Shown here: positions 56,226 to 64,000 of the stretch, one piece after another | How positions within the stretch are numbered: position 1 is the stretch's first letter | Layout: each line of letters begins with the position of its first letter | Assembly: GCF_001483755.1 (NCBI RefSeq) | Contig: NZ_LQBK01000009.1 | Span: 62,001-126,000, forward strand | Length of the DNA stretch: 64,000 nt | Reading direction: 5' to 3' | DNA from: Kocuria rosea subsp. polaris | GTDB lineage: Bacteria > Actinomycetota > Actinomycetes > Actinomycetales > Micrococcaceae | The notes under the pieces: model-generated | The model's database searches: none | Seen by the model: only the letters and a program-made list of their open reading frames with translations | What the model was told of the DNA's origin: nothing | Made by a program: the position numbers and the translations under genes

Positions 56226-56956
56226 GCCGCGTCCCGTCGGCGGGGACCGGCGCCCCAGACGAGACCGACGATGCGGCCGGATCCGGGGTCCCGCCGGTGC
56301 GAGGACAGGTGCTCGTTCTCGAGGGTGCAGGAGGAGCCCGCGGCCCCCGTCGGCTCGACGACGCCGACCCCGAGGGCGGACAGCCGCTCCCGGGCCCCGC
56401 CGCGGAGGTCGAGGGCCGGGGTGCCCCAGGACGTCGTGGCGGCGACCGCGGGGATCCGCGCGGCGGCCTCCTCGCGCATGGCCGCGGGCACCTCGTAGCA
56501 GCTCCCGCAGATCGACGGGCCGAGCCAGGCCGAGAGCCCGCGCGCGCCGCGGCCCCGCAGCTGCTCGACCGCGCGCTCGAGCACGCCGTCGAGCAGGCCG
56601 CGGCGGCCGGCGTGCGCCACGCCGGTGACCGGGCCCCGCGGGCCATCCCCCACCAGGACCACGGGCACGCAGTCGGCGACCATCACGGCCAGCGGCACGC
56701 CCGTCGCCGTGACGGCGGCGTCCGCGGTCGGCACGGCCGGGCGGTCCTGCCGGTCGGCGTCCAGGACGGCGGTGCCGTGCACCTGGTCGAGGAACACGAG
56801 GGCCCCGCCGGCCACGCCGATCGTCCGCTCGAGCGCGGCGCGGCGGGAGCGCACCGCGTCCGGGTCGTCGCCCGTGTGCAGCGCGAGATTGCCCGCGCCG
56901 CGGTCCGTGAACGCCACCCGGACGCCCTGCGCGACCTCGTCCTGCCACCAGAACAC
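56222..56956 (-). CDS. pgeF: Purine nucleoside phosphorylase YfiH/PgeF family (laccase-domain protein)
   Basis: 244 residues. Multicopper-oxidase-like fold shown elsewhere to act as a purine nucleoside phosphorylase/adenosine deaminase or in peptidoglycan editing. Metal/active-site motifs are DQVHG, VADCVPVVL (Cys) and GVAHAGRRGLLDGV (His). The last reads HAGRRG where many homologues have HAGWRG. The start is a GTG after GGAGG. It is followed by yggS with a 4-bp overlap and separated from ftsZ by a strong terminator. Confidence 0.9.
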   Translation of the reverse strand: MFWWQDEVAQGVRVAFTDRGAGNLALHTGDDPDAVRSRRAALERTIGVAGGALVFLDQVHGTAVLDADRQDRPAVPTADAAVTATGVPLAVMVADCVPVVLVGDGPRGPVTGVAHAGRRGLLDGVLERAVEQLRGRGARGLSAWLGPSICGSCYEVPAAMREEAAARIPAVAATTSWGTPALDLRGGARERLSALGVGVVEPTGAAGSSCTLENEHLSSHRRDPGSGRIVGLVWGAGPRRRDAA

Positions 56957-57013
56957 CGGGGCCTCCTGCCGTGTCTCGTCGTGCCGCCGCCGGGGACCGG
57001 CGGCGCGGTTAAA

Positions 57014-57059
57014 GCGCCCGGGGGCGGACGCGGGTGCTCCGCGTCCGCCCCCGGGGCGC
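57014..57059 (-). terminator. Terminator of ftsZ
   Basis: A 19-20-bp stem (57014-57032 with 57040-57059) with one bulged base, 5 bp past the ftsZ stop and followed by TTTAA on the minus strand. It divides the dcw row into murD...ftsZ and pgeF...divIVA parts. Confidence 0.8.
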
Positions 57060-57064
57060 GGAAC

Positions 57065-58312
57065 TCACTTCAGGAAGTCGGGGAAGTCCAGGGAGTCCTT
57101 GCGCGCGGAGCCCGCCCCGGCGCCGGCCTCGGCCTCGGCGGGCAGGTCGACGTCGAAGCCGGCGTCGTCGGGCACGTCGTCGTTCTGCACCGGCTGCGCC
57201 CACCGCTGCGCGGTGGAGGGCTGGCCGAAGGACGGGGCGCCGCCGCGCTGGGGCGCGCGCCCCAGGCCGGCGGGCTGGCCCGCGCCGGAGCCGAAGGCCG
57301 CGCGCGTGGTCGCGGCCTGCTGGGCGGCCGCGTTGGTGTTGTTGGCGTTGGTCTCGGGGCTCACCGAGTCGAAGCCCGCGGCGATGACCGTGACGCGGGC
57401 CTGGTCGCCCAGCGCGTCGTCGATGACCGCGCCGAAGATGATGTTCGCCTCCGGGTGGGCGACCTCCTGGACCAGGCGGGCGGCCTCGTTGATCTCGAAC
57501 AGGCCGAGGTCGGAGCCGCCCTGGATGGACAGCAGCACGCCGTGGGCGCCGTCGATGGAGGCCTCCAGCAGCGGGGACGCGATCGCGAGCTCGGCGGCCT
57601 TCACCGCGCGGTCCTCGCCCTGTGCGGCGCCGATGCCCATGAGCGCGGAGCCGGCGCCCTGCATCACCGACTTCACGTCCGCGAAGTCGAGGTTGATCAG
57701 GCCCGGGGTGGTGATCAGGTCGGTGATGCCCTGCACGCCCGAGAGGAGCACCTGGTCCGCGGACTTGAAGGCGTCCAGCATGGACACGTTCCGGTCCGAG
57801 ATGGAGAGCAGCCGGTCGTTGGGGATCACGATGAGGGTGTCGACCTCGTCGCGCAGCGTCTCGATGCCGTTCTCCGCCTGGTTGGACCGGCGCCGGCCCT
57901 CAAAGGTGAACGGGCGGGTGACGACGCCGATGGTCAGGGCCCCCAGGGAGCGCGCGATCCGGGCGACCACGGGGGCGCCGCCGGTGCCGGTGCCGCCGCC
58001 CTCGCCGGCGGTCACGAAGACCATGTCGGCGCCCTTGAGGACCTCCTCGATCTCCTCGTGGTGGTCCTCCGCCGCCTGGCGCCCCACGTCGGGGTTGGCG
58101 CCGGCGCCCAGGCCGCGGGTGAGCTCGCGCCCGACGTCGAGCTTGACGTCGGCGTCGCTCATCAGCAGGGCCTGCGCGTCCGTGTTGATCGCGATGAACT
58201 CGACGCCGCGCAGCCCCTCCTCGATCATCCGGTTGACGGCGTTGACGCCGCCGCCGCCGATTCCGACGACCTTGATGACGGCCAAGTAGTTCTGGGGGGT
58301 GGAGGAGTCCAT
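57065..58312 (-). CDS. ftsZ: Cell division protein FtsZ
   Basis: 415 residues, tubulin-like GTPase forming the Z ring. GTP-binding [13 protein letters not shown], tubulin signature [12 protein letters not shown]7 synergy loop [12 protein letters not shown] variable linker rich in Gln/Pro/Ala follows residue 320. The extreme C-terminus [10 protein letters not shown] is the peptide that binds SepF and other partners. It has its own 261-bp upstream region with inverted repeats. Confidence 0.98.
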   Translation of the reverse strand: MDSSTPQNYLAVIKVVGIGGGGVNAVNRMIEEGLRGVEFIAINTDAQALLMSDADVKLDVGRELTRGLGAGANPDVGRQAAEDHHEEIEEVLKGADMVFVTAGEGGGTGTGGAPVVARIARSLGALTIGVVTRPFTFEGRRRSNQAENGIETLRDEVDTLIVIPNDRLLSISDRNVSMLDAFKSADQVLLSGVQGITDLITTPGLINLDFADVKSVMQGAGSALMGIGAAQGEDRAVKAAELAIASPLLEASIDGAHGVLLSIQGGSDLGLFEINEAARLVQEVAHPEANIIFGAVIDDALGDQARVTVIAAGFDSVSPETNANNTNAAAQQAATTRAAFGSGAGQPAGLGRAPQRGGAPSFGQPSTAQRWAQPVQNDDVPDDAGFDVDLPAEAEAGAGAGSARKDSLDFPDFLK

Positions 58313-58359
58313 GGGTACCTAACTTGAGATGGTTCGGGTCCGGAAACGCGTGCTGTTCC

Positions 58360-58381
58360 TCGACCTTCGATCGAAGGTCGA
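58360..58381. promoter_or_regulatory. 22-bp perfect palindrome upstream of ftsZ
   Basis: A perfect inverted repeat centred on TTCGATCGAA with arms ending in TCGACC/GGTCGA, 48 bp before the ftsZ ATG. Either a protein-binding operator or a leader hairpin. Related to the repeat at 58524-58540. Confidence 0.6.
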
Positions 58382-58523
58382 ACATCAGGCCGTCAGCTGC
58401 TGTCCCGGGAGGTTCGATGTCGAGGTCAAGCCTAACAACCACGGGGAGCACCTGCACGACAAGCCATACCGCTTTCGACACTTTTCGCCAAAACCGCACG
58501 TCGCACGGCCCTGGGGCGCTACT

Positions 58524-58540
58524 TTCGACCTCTGGTCGAA
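58524..58540. promoter_or_regulatory. Interrupted inverted repeat in the ftsZ-ftsQ gap
   Basis: TTCGACC, three bases, GGTCGAA. It has the same half-site as the ftsZ-proximal palindrome, 34 bp beyond the ftsQ stop. A possible ftsQ-side operator or weak terminator. Confidence 0.5.
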
Positions 58541-58573
58541 CCTGAGGCCGGGGGCGAGCACGGACGTGGTCCG

Positions 58574-59824
58574 TCAGCGCACCACCGGCCGCGTCGGACT
58601 CGACACGTCGTAGGTCTCGACCCCGCTGCCGGCGCCGCGCGTCTCGACGAGCTCCCGCAGCACCTGCGACTTGAGCTCGCTGTCCTCGGCGGTGCCCCAG
58701 ACGACCGTACGGCCGTCGGTGAAGGCCAGCTCCACCGAGGACAGGGACTCCGCCGAGGCGGTGCGCAGCTGGGCGAGCACGGACTCCGGCAGGGCGGCCA
58801 GCACGTCGGCGATGGCGTCGAAGCGCTCGCTCTCGAGCACGTCGCGGCCGCCCGTGACGACGGGGACGCCCGCCTCCTCCGCCGAGCCGGCGGTCATCAG
58901 CTCCACGCCCTCCGAGTCGACGACCACGAACTCGTCGCCGTCCTCGACGGCCGCCACGGGCACGCGCTCGTGCAGGGCCACCACGAGGTGGTGCGGGGGC
59001 TCGAGCAGGACCTCGATGGAGCGGACCTGCGGGATCCGGCCCACCCGGTCCCGCACCTCGTCCTTGGAGATCCGGGTCAGCGGGACGCCCCGGTAGGCCT
59101 CCAGCGCGGACTCGACGCGGGCGGGGTCCGTCAGCTCGGCGCCGCGCACCGAGACCTCCCGGACGGCCAGTGCCGGGGAGAGGAACAGGACTCCGGCCAG
59201 CACCGCGAGCGCGGCGAGGACGCCGAGGACCGCGCCGATCCGCCGGCGCCGGCGCCGCGCCCCCGGAGAGGCGGGAAAGGCCACGACCGTGGCACCGGAC
59301 GAGCTGGCGCCGACCGCCGTGGAGCCGGCCGAGGCGGGACCGGCCGAAGTGGAGCCCGCGGAGATGGAGCCCGCTGAGGTGGGACCGGCGGACGAGGGGC
59401 CCGCCGAGGCGGGGCCGGCCGCCGTGGCGCCGACCGCGGTGGAACCGGCCCGTGGCGGCTCGTCCGCCGGGGGCACCCGGGAGGCGGTGAGCGTGCGGGA
59501 CGCGGCCCGCTCCTGCCGGTGCCGCCGCCAGGCGCTGAACCGGCCGCCGGCGGCCGGGACCTCCTCGAGGTCGTCGTCGTCGGCCAGGGGCGTGACCTTG
59601 GTGCCGTCGTTCACGCGCACGCGCCCGGCCCGCGGGGAGTCCGTCCCGGGAGCGCCGGCTGCGCCGGGATCCGTGCTCCCGGCCGCGGGGCGGTCCCCGG
59701 GCCCGTCCGGCGCGGCCGGGAGACGCTCCGGGGCGGTCCCCTCCCCCGGCGCGGGGGCCGCGCCGGCGCCGTCCCCGGCCGCGTCCCCCAGCCGCGGCTG
59801 GTGCGGTCGGCCGTGCCGGCTCAT
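58574..59824 (-). CDS. ftsQ: Cell division protein FtsQ/DivIB
   Basis: 416 residues. A long cytosolic N-terminus of about 190 residues, much longer than usual, contains ten tandem pentapeptides of the xxxAG type (128-177). A basic ARRRRRR stop-transfer flank and one membrane helix (about 196-216) follow. The extracellular POTRA domain begins at VREVSVRGAEL, and the FtsQ beta domain holds VPVAAVEDGDEFVVVDSEGVE. It scaffolds FtsL/FtsB in the divisome. The ATG overlaps the murC stop by one base. Confidence 0.93.
   Translation of the reverse strand: MSRHGRPHQPRLGDAAGDGAGAAPAPGEGTAPERLPAAPDGPGDRPAAGSTDPGAAGAPGTDSPRAGRVRVNDGTKVTPLADDDDLEEVPAAGGRFSAWRRHRQERAASRTLTASRVPPADEPPRAGSTAVGATAAGPASAGPSSAGPTSAGSISAGSTSAGPASAGSTAVGASSSGATVVAFPASPGARRRRRRIGAVLGVLAALAVLAGVLFLSPALAVREVSVRGAELTDPARVESALEAYRGVPLTRISKDEVRDRVGRIPQVRSIEVLLEPPHHLVVALHERVPVAAVEDGDEFVVVDSEGVELMTAGSAEEAGVPVVTGGRDVLESERFDAIADVLAALPESVLAQLRTASAESLSSVELAFTDGRTVVWGTAEDSELKSQVLRELVETRGAGSGVETYDVSSPTRPVVR
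59294..59443. repeat. 15-bp coding minisatellite in ftsQ
   Basis: About ten in-frame 15-bp units encode STAVG, ATAAG, PASAG, PSSAG, PTSAG, SISAG, STSAG, PASAG, STAVG and ASSSG in the cytosolic region of FtsQ. The first and ninth, and the third and eighth, pentapeptides are identical, which points to block duplication. Confidence 0.85.
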
Positions 59825-61227
59825 CAGCGGGCTCCGAGCCGGTCCACGAGCCGGGGGCCGAGGGCGGTGACGTCCCCGGCGCCCACCGTGAGCACCAGGT
59901 CCCCGGGCCGCGCGGCGCGCACGGCCTGCTCGACGGCGTCGGCGCCGTCCGGCACGTAGCGGACGTGCGCGGGAGCGCGCTCGGTGACGATCTCGCTCGT
60001 GAGGCCCGCCAGGGGCTGCTCCCGCGCGGCGTAGATGTCGATGACCAGGGCTTCGTCGGCCAGCGCGAGGGCGTCGGCGAACTCGGCCGCGAACTCGCGC
60101 GTGCGGGAGAACAGGTGCGGCTGGAAGATCGCGAGCACCCGGTGCCCGGCCGCGACCTCGCGGGCCGCCGTGAGGGCCGCGACCACCTCGGTGGGGTGGT
60201 GGGCGTAGTCGTCGAAGACCCGGATCCCGTCGACCTCGCCCCGCAACTCGAAGCGCCGGGCGGAGCCGTGGAAGCCGGCCAGCCCGCGCACCGCGTCCGC
60301 CGGCGGGACGCCGGCCTCGAGGGCCACGCAGAAGGCGGCGGTGGCGTTGAGGACGTTGTGCCGGCCCGGCACCGCGAGCTCGAGCTGCTCCTCGCGGCGG
60401 TCCGCGCCCTCCCCCAGCAGCAGCGTGCTGCGGGTGCGCAGCCCGTCCGCCGCCCCGGGGAGCACCCGGACGTCGGAGCCCGGGTCCGTGCCGTAGCTGA
60501 CGACCCGCCCGCCGGCGGCCCGGTGGCGCTCCGCGAGCGCCCGCGAGCCGGGGTCGTCCTGGCAGGCCACGAGCAGCCCGTCCCGGGGCAGCGTGGCCGC
60601 GAACTCGTCGAAGGCCCGGAAGAAGGCCTCGCGGGAGGCGTAGTGGTCGAGGTGGTCGGGCTCGATGTTGGTGACCACGGCGATCCGCGGCGCGTACGCC
60701 AGGAAGGAGCCGTCCGACTCGTCGGCCTCCGCCACGAACCACCGGCCCGGGCCGAGGGCCGCGTTGGAGCCGAGGTCCGCCACGTGCGCGCCGATGGCCC
60801 AGGAGGGCCCGAGCCCGGCGGCGTGCAGCGTGAGCGCGGCCATCGCACTGGTGGTGGTCTTGCCGTGGGTGCCGGCCACGGCCACGACGTCGCGGCCGTG
60901 CATCGCGGCGGCGAGCGCCGCGGAGCGGTGGAGCACGCGCAGCCCGGCGGCCCGGGCGGCGGCGTACTCGGGGTCCTCGGGCGGGATCGCGGTCGAGACG
61001 ACCACGGTCTGCGCCCCCTCGACGTGGCGGGCGTGCTGGCCCACGTGCACGGTGGCGCCCAGGTCCTGGAGCTGGCGCAGGCCCGGCGAGTCCTGCCGGT
61101 CCGAGCCGCTGACGGGCACCCCGCGGGCGAGCATGAGCTTCGCGACGGCGGACATCCCCGCCCCGCCCATGCCGATGAAGTGCACCCGGCCCAGCCGGGC
61201 GGGGTCGGTCTCGTGCTCAGCGTCCAC
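59824..61227 (-). CDS. murC: UDP-N-acetylmuramate-L-alanine ligase
   Basis: 467 residues. Mur ligase adding L-Ala to UDP-MurNAc. N-terminal [20 protein letters not shown]-loop [12 protein letters not shown], central EADESDGSF and [11 protein letters not shown]-terminal [10 protein letters not shown]. The GTG start overlaps the murG 3' end by 11 bp. Its stop abuts the ftsQ start (TGATG). Confidence 0.96.
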   Translation of the reverse strand: MDAEHETDPARLGRVHFIGMGGAGMSAVAKLMLARGVPVSGSDRQDSPGLRQLQDLGATVHVGQHARHVEGAQTVVVSTAIPPEDPEYAAARAAGLRVLHRSAALAAAMHGRDVVAVAGTHGKTTTSAMAALTLHAAGLGPSWAIGAHVADLGSNAALGPGRWFVAEADESDGSFLAYAPRIAVVTNIEPDHLDHYASREAFFRAFDEFAATLPRDGLLVACQDDPGSRALAERHRAAGGRVVSYGTDPGSDVRVLPGAADGLRTRSTLLLGEGADRREEQLELAVPGRHNVLNATAAFCVALEAGVPPADAVRGLAGFHGSARRFELRGEVDGIRVFDDYAHHPTEVVAALTAAREVAAGHRVLAIFQPHLFSRTREFAAEFADALALADEALVIDIYAAREQPLAGLTSEIVTERAPAHVRYVPDGADAVEQAVRAARPGDLVLTVGAGDVTALGPRLVDRLGAR

Positions 61228-62350
61228 GGGGGACCTCCTCGAGGATCAGCCGTGCCAGCACGGTGTCGGCGTCGCGCACGCCGTGGCCGCGGCTCGCGGC
61301 GGCCATCGCGGCGAGCCGGCCGGGGTCGGCCAGCAGCGGGTGGACGTGCCGGCGGTACCAGTCGGGGGTGAACGCGTCGTCGGCCACGAGCTGCGCCGCG
61401 CCGGCCGCCACGAGGGAGGCGGCGTTGAGGGCCTGCTCGCCGTTGCCGACGGGCAGCGGGACGAACACGGCGGGCAGCCCGACGGCCGCGACCTCCGAGA
61501 CGGTCGCGGCGCCGGCGCGGGCCACCAGCAGGTCCGCGGCGGCGTAGACGCGCTCCATCCCGTCCACGTACTCCACCTGCACGTAGCCGGGGGCGCTCAG
61601 CGGCGCGCCGTCGTCCCGGGTGAGCTGCTTGCCCCGGCCGGTGACGTGCAGGAGCTGGTGGCCGTGCTCGGCGACCTCCTCGGCCACGCCGGCCACGGTC
61701 CGGTTCATGGCGAGGGCGCCCGAGGAGCCGCCGGTGACCACCACGGTGGGCAGGTCGGGGTCGAGCCCGAAGGAGCGGCGCGCCTCGGCGCGCAGCGCCT
61801 CGCGGTCCAGGCGCGAGATCTCCCGGCGCATGGGCATGCCGACGGTCACGGCCCCGCGCAGCGGGGTGCCGGGGAACGCGACGGCCACGGTCCGGGCCCA
61901 GCGCGCGCCCACCCGGTTGGCCAGTCCCGGCCGGGCGTTGGCCTCGTGGACCACGATGGGCAGGCCCCGCCGGGCGGCGGCGAGGTAGACGGGGGTGCAG
62001 ACGTACCCGCCGACGCCGAGCACCACGTCGGGCCGGACGCGGTCCAGGATCTCCCCCGCCTGGCGCACGGCGCCGAGGAGGCGCCCCGGCAGCCGGACGA
62101 GGTCCACGGAGGGCCGGCGGGGCAGCGGCACGCGGTCGACGAGCTCGAGCTCGAGCTCGAGTCCGGCCTGCGGGACGAGCCGCGTCTCCATCCCGGACGC
62201 GGTGCCCACCGCCGTGAGCCGGGCCTGCGGGGCCTGCTCGCGCAGGGCGGCGGCCACGGCGAGGAGCGGGCTGACGTGCCCGGCGGTGCCCCCGCCGGCC
62301 AGCAGGACCGACGGCGCGGGGCCTCCGGTGGTGGGTTCGGACGGTGTCAT
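61217..62350 (-). CDS. murG: UDP-GlcNAc-MurNAc-pentapeptide GlcNAc transferase
   Basis: 377 residues. GT-B glycosyltransferase making lipid II on the inner membrane face. Donor/acceptor loops [14 protein letters not shown] and [12 protein letters not shown]; second-domain [14 protein letters not shown]-binding [23 protein letters not shown]. The N-terminal [12 protein letters not shown] is a short extension. The ATG overlaps the ftsW stop by four bases. Confidence 0.96.
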   Translation of the reverse strand: MTPSEPTTGGPAPSVLLAGGGTAGHVSPLLAVAAALREQAPQARLTAVGTASGMETRLVPQAGLELELELVDRVPLPRRPSVDLVRLPGRLLGAVRQAGEILDRVRPDVVLGVGGYVCTPVYLAAARRGLPIVVHEANARPGLANRVGARWARTVAVAFPGTPLRGAVTVGMPMRREISRLDREALRAEARRSFGLDPDLPTVVVTGGSSGALAMNRTVAGVAEEVAEHGHQLLHVTGRGKQLTRDDGAPLSAPGYVQVEYVDGMERVYAAADLLVARAGAATVSEVAAVGLPAVFVPLPVGNGEQALNAASLVAAGAAQLVADDAFTPDWYRRHVHPLLADPGRLAAMAAASRGHGVRDADTVLARLILEEVPRGR

Positions 62351-63582
62351 GCGCGATCCTCGTTCGGGGTGCGGGGGCGGGGGGTGCGGGTGGGGACCTG
62401 GATCCGGCGCGGCAGCCGGGTGAAGGACATCACCACGCCGACGGCCGCGAGGCTCATCAGCAGCGACGACCCACCGTAGCTGATGAACGGGAGGGGGATG
62501 CCGATCACGGGCAGCACGCCCGTGACCATGCCGATGTTGATGAACGCCTGGCCGACGAGCCAGGTGACGATGCAGGCGGTGGCGATCCGGACGAAGCCGC
62601 TGCGGGCGCGCAGGATCACGCGGGCCATCGCCAGGGCCATGACCGCGAACAGGGCCAGGATCAGCACCGTGCCCAGCAGGCCCAGCTCCTCGCCGATGAT
62701 CGAGAAGATGTAGTCGTTGTGCGCCTCGGGGACGTAGTTGTACTTGAGCCGGGACTGGCCCAGGCCCACGCCCCACCAGCCGCCGGAGGCGAGAGCGTTG
62801 AGCCCCTGCTCGGCCTGGTAGCAGGCGTCGGTGGCCCCGCACTCGCCGAACAGCCAGCCGGTGATCCGGTCCACGCGGTGCGGCGCGGTGACGATCGCCA
62901 GCGTGCCGGCCAGCGCGGCCCCGGCGGCCGCTAGCACGAACAGGCGCAGCGGCGCCCCGGCGAAGAACAGCGCGGCCGCGTAGATGAGGACGAAGACCAG
63001 GGCCGTGCCCACGTCGTCGCCGAGCACGATCATCAGGGCGGGCACCCCGATGCCCAGGGCCGAGGGCCACAGGGCCTGGCGCCAGTCCCGCACGGCGTCG
63101 CCCTGCCGGGCCAGGACCGCCGCCAGCCAGAGGGCGACGGCGAGCTTGGCCGCCTCGGACGGCTGGAAGGACTGCCCGCCCACCACGATCCAGTTCCGGT
63201 TGCCGTTGATCTCCTGCCCCAGCGGGGTGAAGACGAGCAGCAGCAGCAGCACGGCGAGGACGAGGAGCCCGGTGGCGCCCCGGCGGTACCAGGAGGTGGG
63301 CACGAAGGAGAGCCCGAACATCAGGAGCACGCCCAGCCCCCCGTAGGTGGCCTGCTTGACGAAGTACGAGTAGGCGGACTCCTGCGCGGAGATCGACTCC
63401 ACCGCCGAGGCGGAGAGCACCATCATGATGCCGATGGCCGTGAGCAGCAGCACGGATCCGGCCAGGGCGTAGTAGGAGTGGACGAGCGGGCCGTCCACCA
63501 GGGCCCGCCAGAAGCGGCGGGCCCCGCCGAGGGAGCCGCGGGCCGTCTCCGCGAGCCCCGGGCGGTCCCGCACCTCGGTCAC
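62347..63582 (-). CDS. ftsW: Septal peptidoglycan glycosyltransferase FtsW
   Basis: 411 residues, SEDS family with about ten membrane helices. Signatures are [20 protein letters not shown], the large extracellular loop ([13 protein letters not shown]...), [16 protein letters not shown] and the C-terminal [11 protein letters not shown]. It polymerises septal glycan with a class B PBP. The GTG start overlaps the murD stop by four bases. The C-terminal tail is basic/Pro-rich ([10 protein letters not shown]). Confidence 0.96.
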   Translation of the reverse strand: MTEVRDRPGLAETARGSLGGARRFWRALVDGPLVHSYYALAGSVLLLTAIGIMMVLSASAVESISAQESAYSYFVKQATYGGLGVLLMFGLSFVPTSWYRRGATGLLVLAVLLLLLVFTPLGQEINGNRNWIVVGGQSFQPSEAAKLAVALWLAAVLARQGDAVRDWRQALWPSALGIGVPALMIVLGDDVGTALVFVLIYAAALFFAGAPLRLFVLAAAGAALAGTLAIVTAPHRVDRITGWLFGECGATDACYQAEQGLNALASGGWWGVGLGQSRLKYNYVPEAHNDYIFSIIGEELGLLGTVLILALFAVMALAMARVILRARSGFVRIATACIVTWLVGQAFINIGMVTGVLPVIGIPLPFISYGGSSLLMSLAAVGVVMSFTRLPRRIQVPTRTPRPRTPNEDRA

Positions 63583-64000
63583 GAGAGCCGTCCCACGAGG
63601 TCGGCGACCTCCCGGACGAACGCGTCGCCGCGGTGGGCGTAGGAGCTGAACTGGTCCATCGAGGCGGACGCCGGGGCCATCAGCACCGTGTCGCCCTGCT
63701 GGGCGACCTCGTGGGCGAGCCGGACGGCCTCGCCCATCACGGCGTCGCCCGCCCCGGCGCCGGGCCGCTCCGCCGTGCGCAGGACGGGGACCTGCGGGGC
63801 GTGGGCGGCGAGCGCGGCGAGCAGCGAGTCGTTGTCCGTGCCGATGAGCACCACGGTGCGCAGCCGCCCGGCGTGCCGGGCGACGAGCCGGTCGTAGGAG
63901 ACGCCCTTGGACAGGCCGCCGGCGATCCACACCACGGAGTCGAACGCGGACAGCGCGGCGTCGGCCGCGTGCGGGTTGGTGGCCTTGGAGTCGTTGATCC
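63579..64000 (-). CDS. murD: UDP-N-acetylmuramoyl-L-alanine-D-glutamate ligase, C-terminal part only
   Basis: Only the last 140 or so residues are in the window; the gene continues beyond position 64000. The conserved start of the C-terminal domain is visible, [12 protein letters not shown], followed by [10 protein letters not shown] (typical GGxxKG) and the end-domain [22 protein letters not shown]. It adds D-Glu to UDP-MurNAc-L-Ala. The stop overlaps the ftsW GTG by four bases. It heads the visible part of the dcw row. Confidence 0.95.
   Translation of the reverse strand, partial: INDSKATNPHAADAALSAFDSVVWIAGGLSKGVSYDRLVARHAGRLRTVVLIGTDNDSLLAALAAHAPQVPVLRTAERPGAGAGDAVMGEAVRLAHEVAQQGDTVLMAPASASMDQFSSYAHRGDAFVREVADLVGRLS

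Noticed and set aside
58360-58381. Possible LexA (SOS) box upstream of ftsZ
   Set aside because: The actinobacterial box reads CGAAC-N4-GTTCG. The palindrome here has TCGACC/GGTCGA half-sites with a different centre, so it was not called a LexA site.

Overview
The window is a gene-dense, very GC-rich stretch of actinobacterial chromosome. SepH, DivIVA/Wag31, SepF, DUF4193, DUF3710, DUF3093, DUF3159, DUF4191 and DUF5998 proteins, a polyphosphate glucokinase, an adenylylation-controlled GlnA with GlnE, and a truncated dcw cluster together point to Actinomycetota. The GC content, gene order and short intergenic gaps suggest Micrococcaceae (Kocuria/Micrococcus/Arthrobacter relatives), but the genus is an inference. 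I see no prophage, insertion sequence, CRISPR array, rRNA or tRNA. No gene-free stretch exceeds 300 bp; the longest (4804-5101, 19705-19959, 25864-26124, 58313-58573) hold promoters and inverted repeats.

Layout. 1-9.4 kb: two TrkA-type K+ regulators (the first cut by the window edge), then the conserved minus-strand row dut > DUF3710 > OB-fold > DUF3159, then DUF3093, DUF4193, sepH and a Pro-rich membrane protein. This resembles the ceoBC-dut-DUF4193-sigA neighbourhood of mycobacteria. 7.5-13.8 kb: a four-gene minus-strand operon (GNAT-acyl-CoA synthetase fusion > Ser/Thr kinase > DUF5998 > alkaline-phosphatase-like enzyme), the most suggestive regulatory unit here. 13.9-21.9 kb: topoisomerase IV (parC and parE on opposite strands with mdh between), a small zinc-finger protein and the primary sigma factor SigA. 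22-27.7 kb: DUF4192, an MFS transporter, PAC2 and leucyl aminopeptidase.

27.8-36.7 kb is a lipoate module: lpdA, a two-lipoyl-domain E2 (sucB), a small membrane protein, a probable membrane pseudokinase, lipB, lipA, DUF4191 and an RDD protein. 36.9-42.8 kb is nitrogen assimilation: glnA, glnE and a second glutamine synthetase. 43-48.1 kb: panB, a stand-alone SPOR protein, map, ppgK, nrdR and hisD. 48.2-64 kb runs on the minus strand: murD (partial) > ftsW > murG > murC > ftsQ > ftsZ // pgeF > yggS > sepF > yggT > divIVA > lspA > rluD > dnaE, covering lipid II synthesis, divisome assembly, polar growth and lipoprotein processing.

Two sequence-level patterns recur. Many genes have a TANNNT -10 hexamer placed 6-8 nt before the start codon, as expected for leaderless mRNAs (lipB, panB, dnaE, RDD, dut, the GNAT fusion, the 115-aa membrane protein). 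Many gene ends carry long, near-perfect hairpins with little or no T-tract, including one 52-bp perfect palindrome. Most genes are ordinary housekeeping genes. The points worth following are the GNAT-ACD/kinase operon, the pseudokinase next to lipB, the TTCGACC/GGTCGAA inverted repeats upstream of ftsZ, the FtsQ pentapeptide minisatellite and the three-frame stop repeat.
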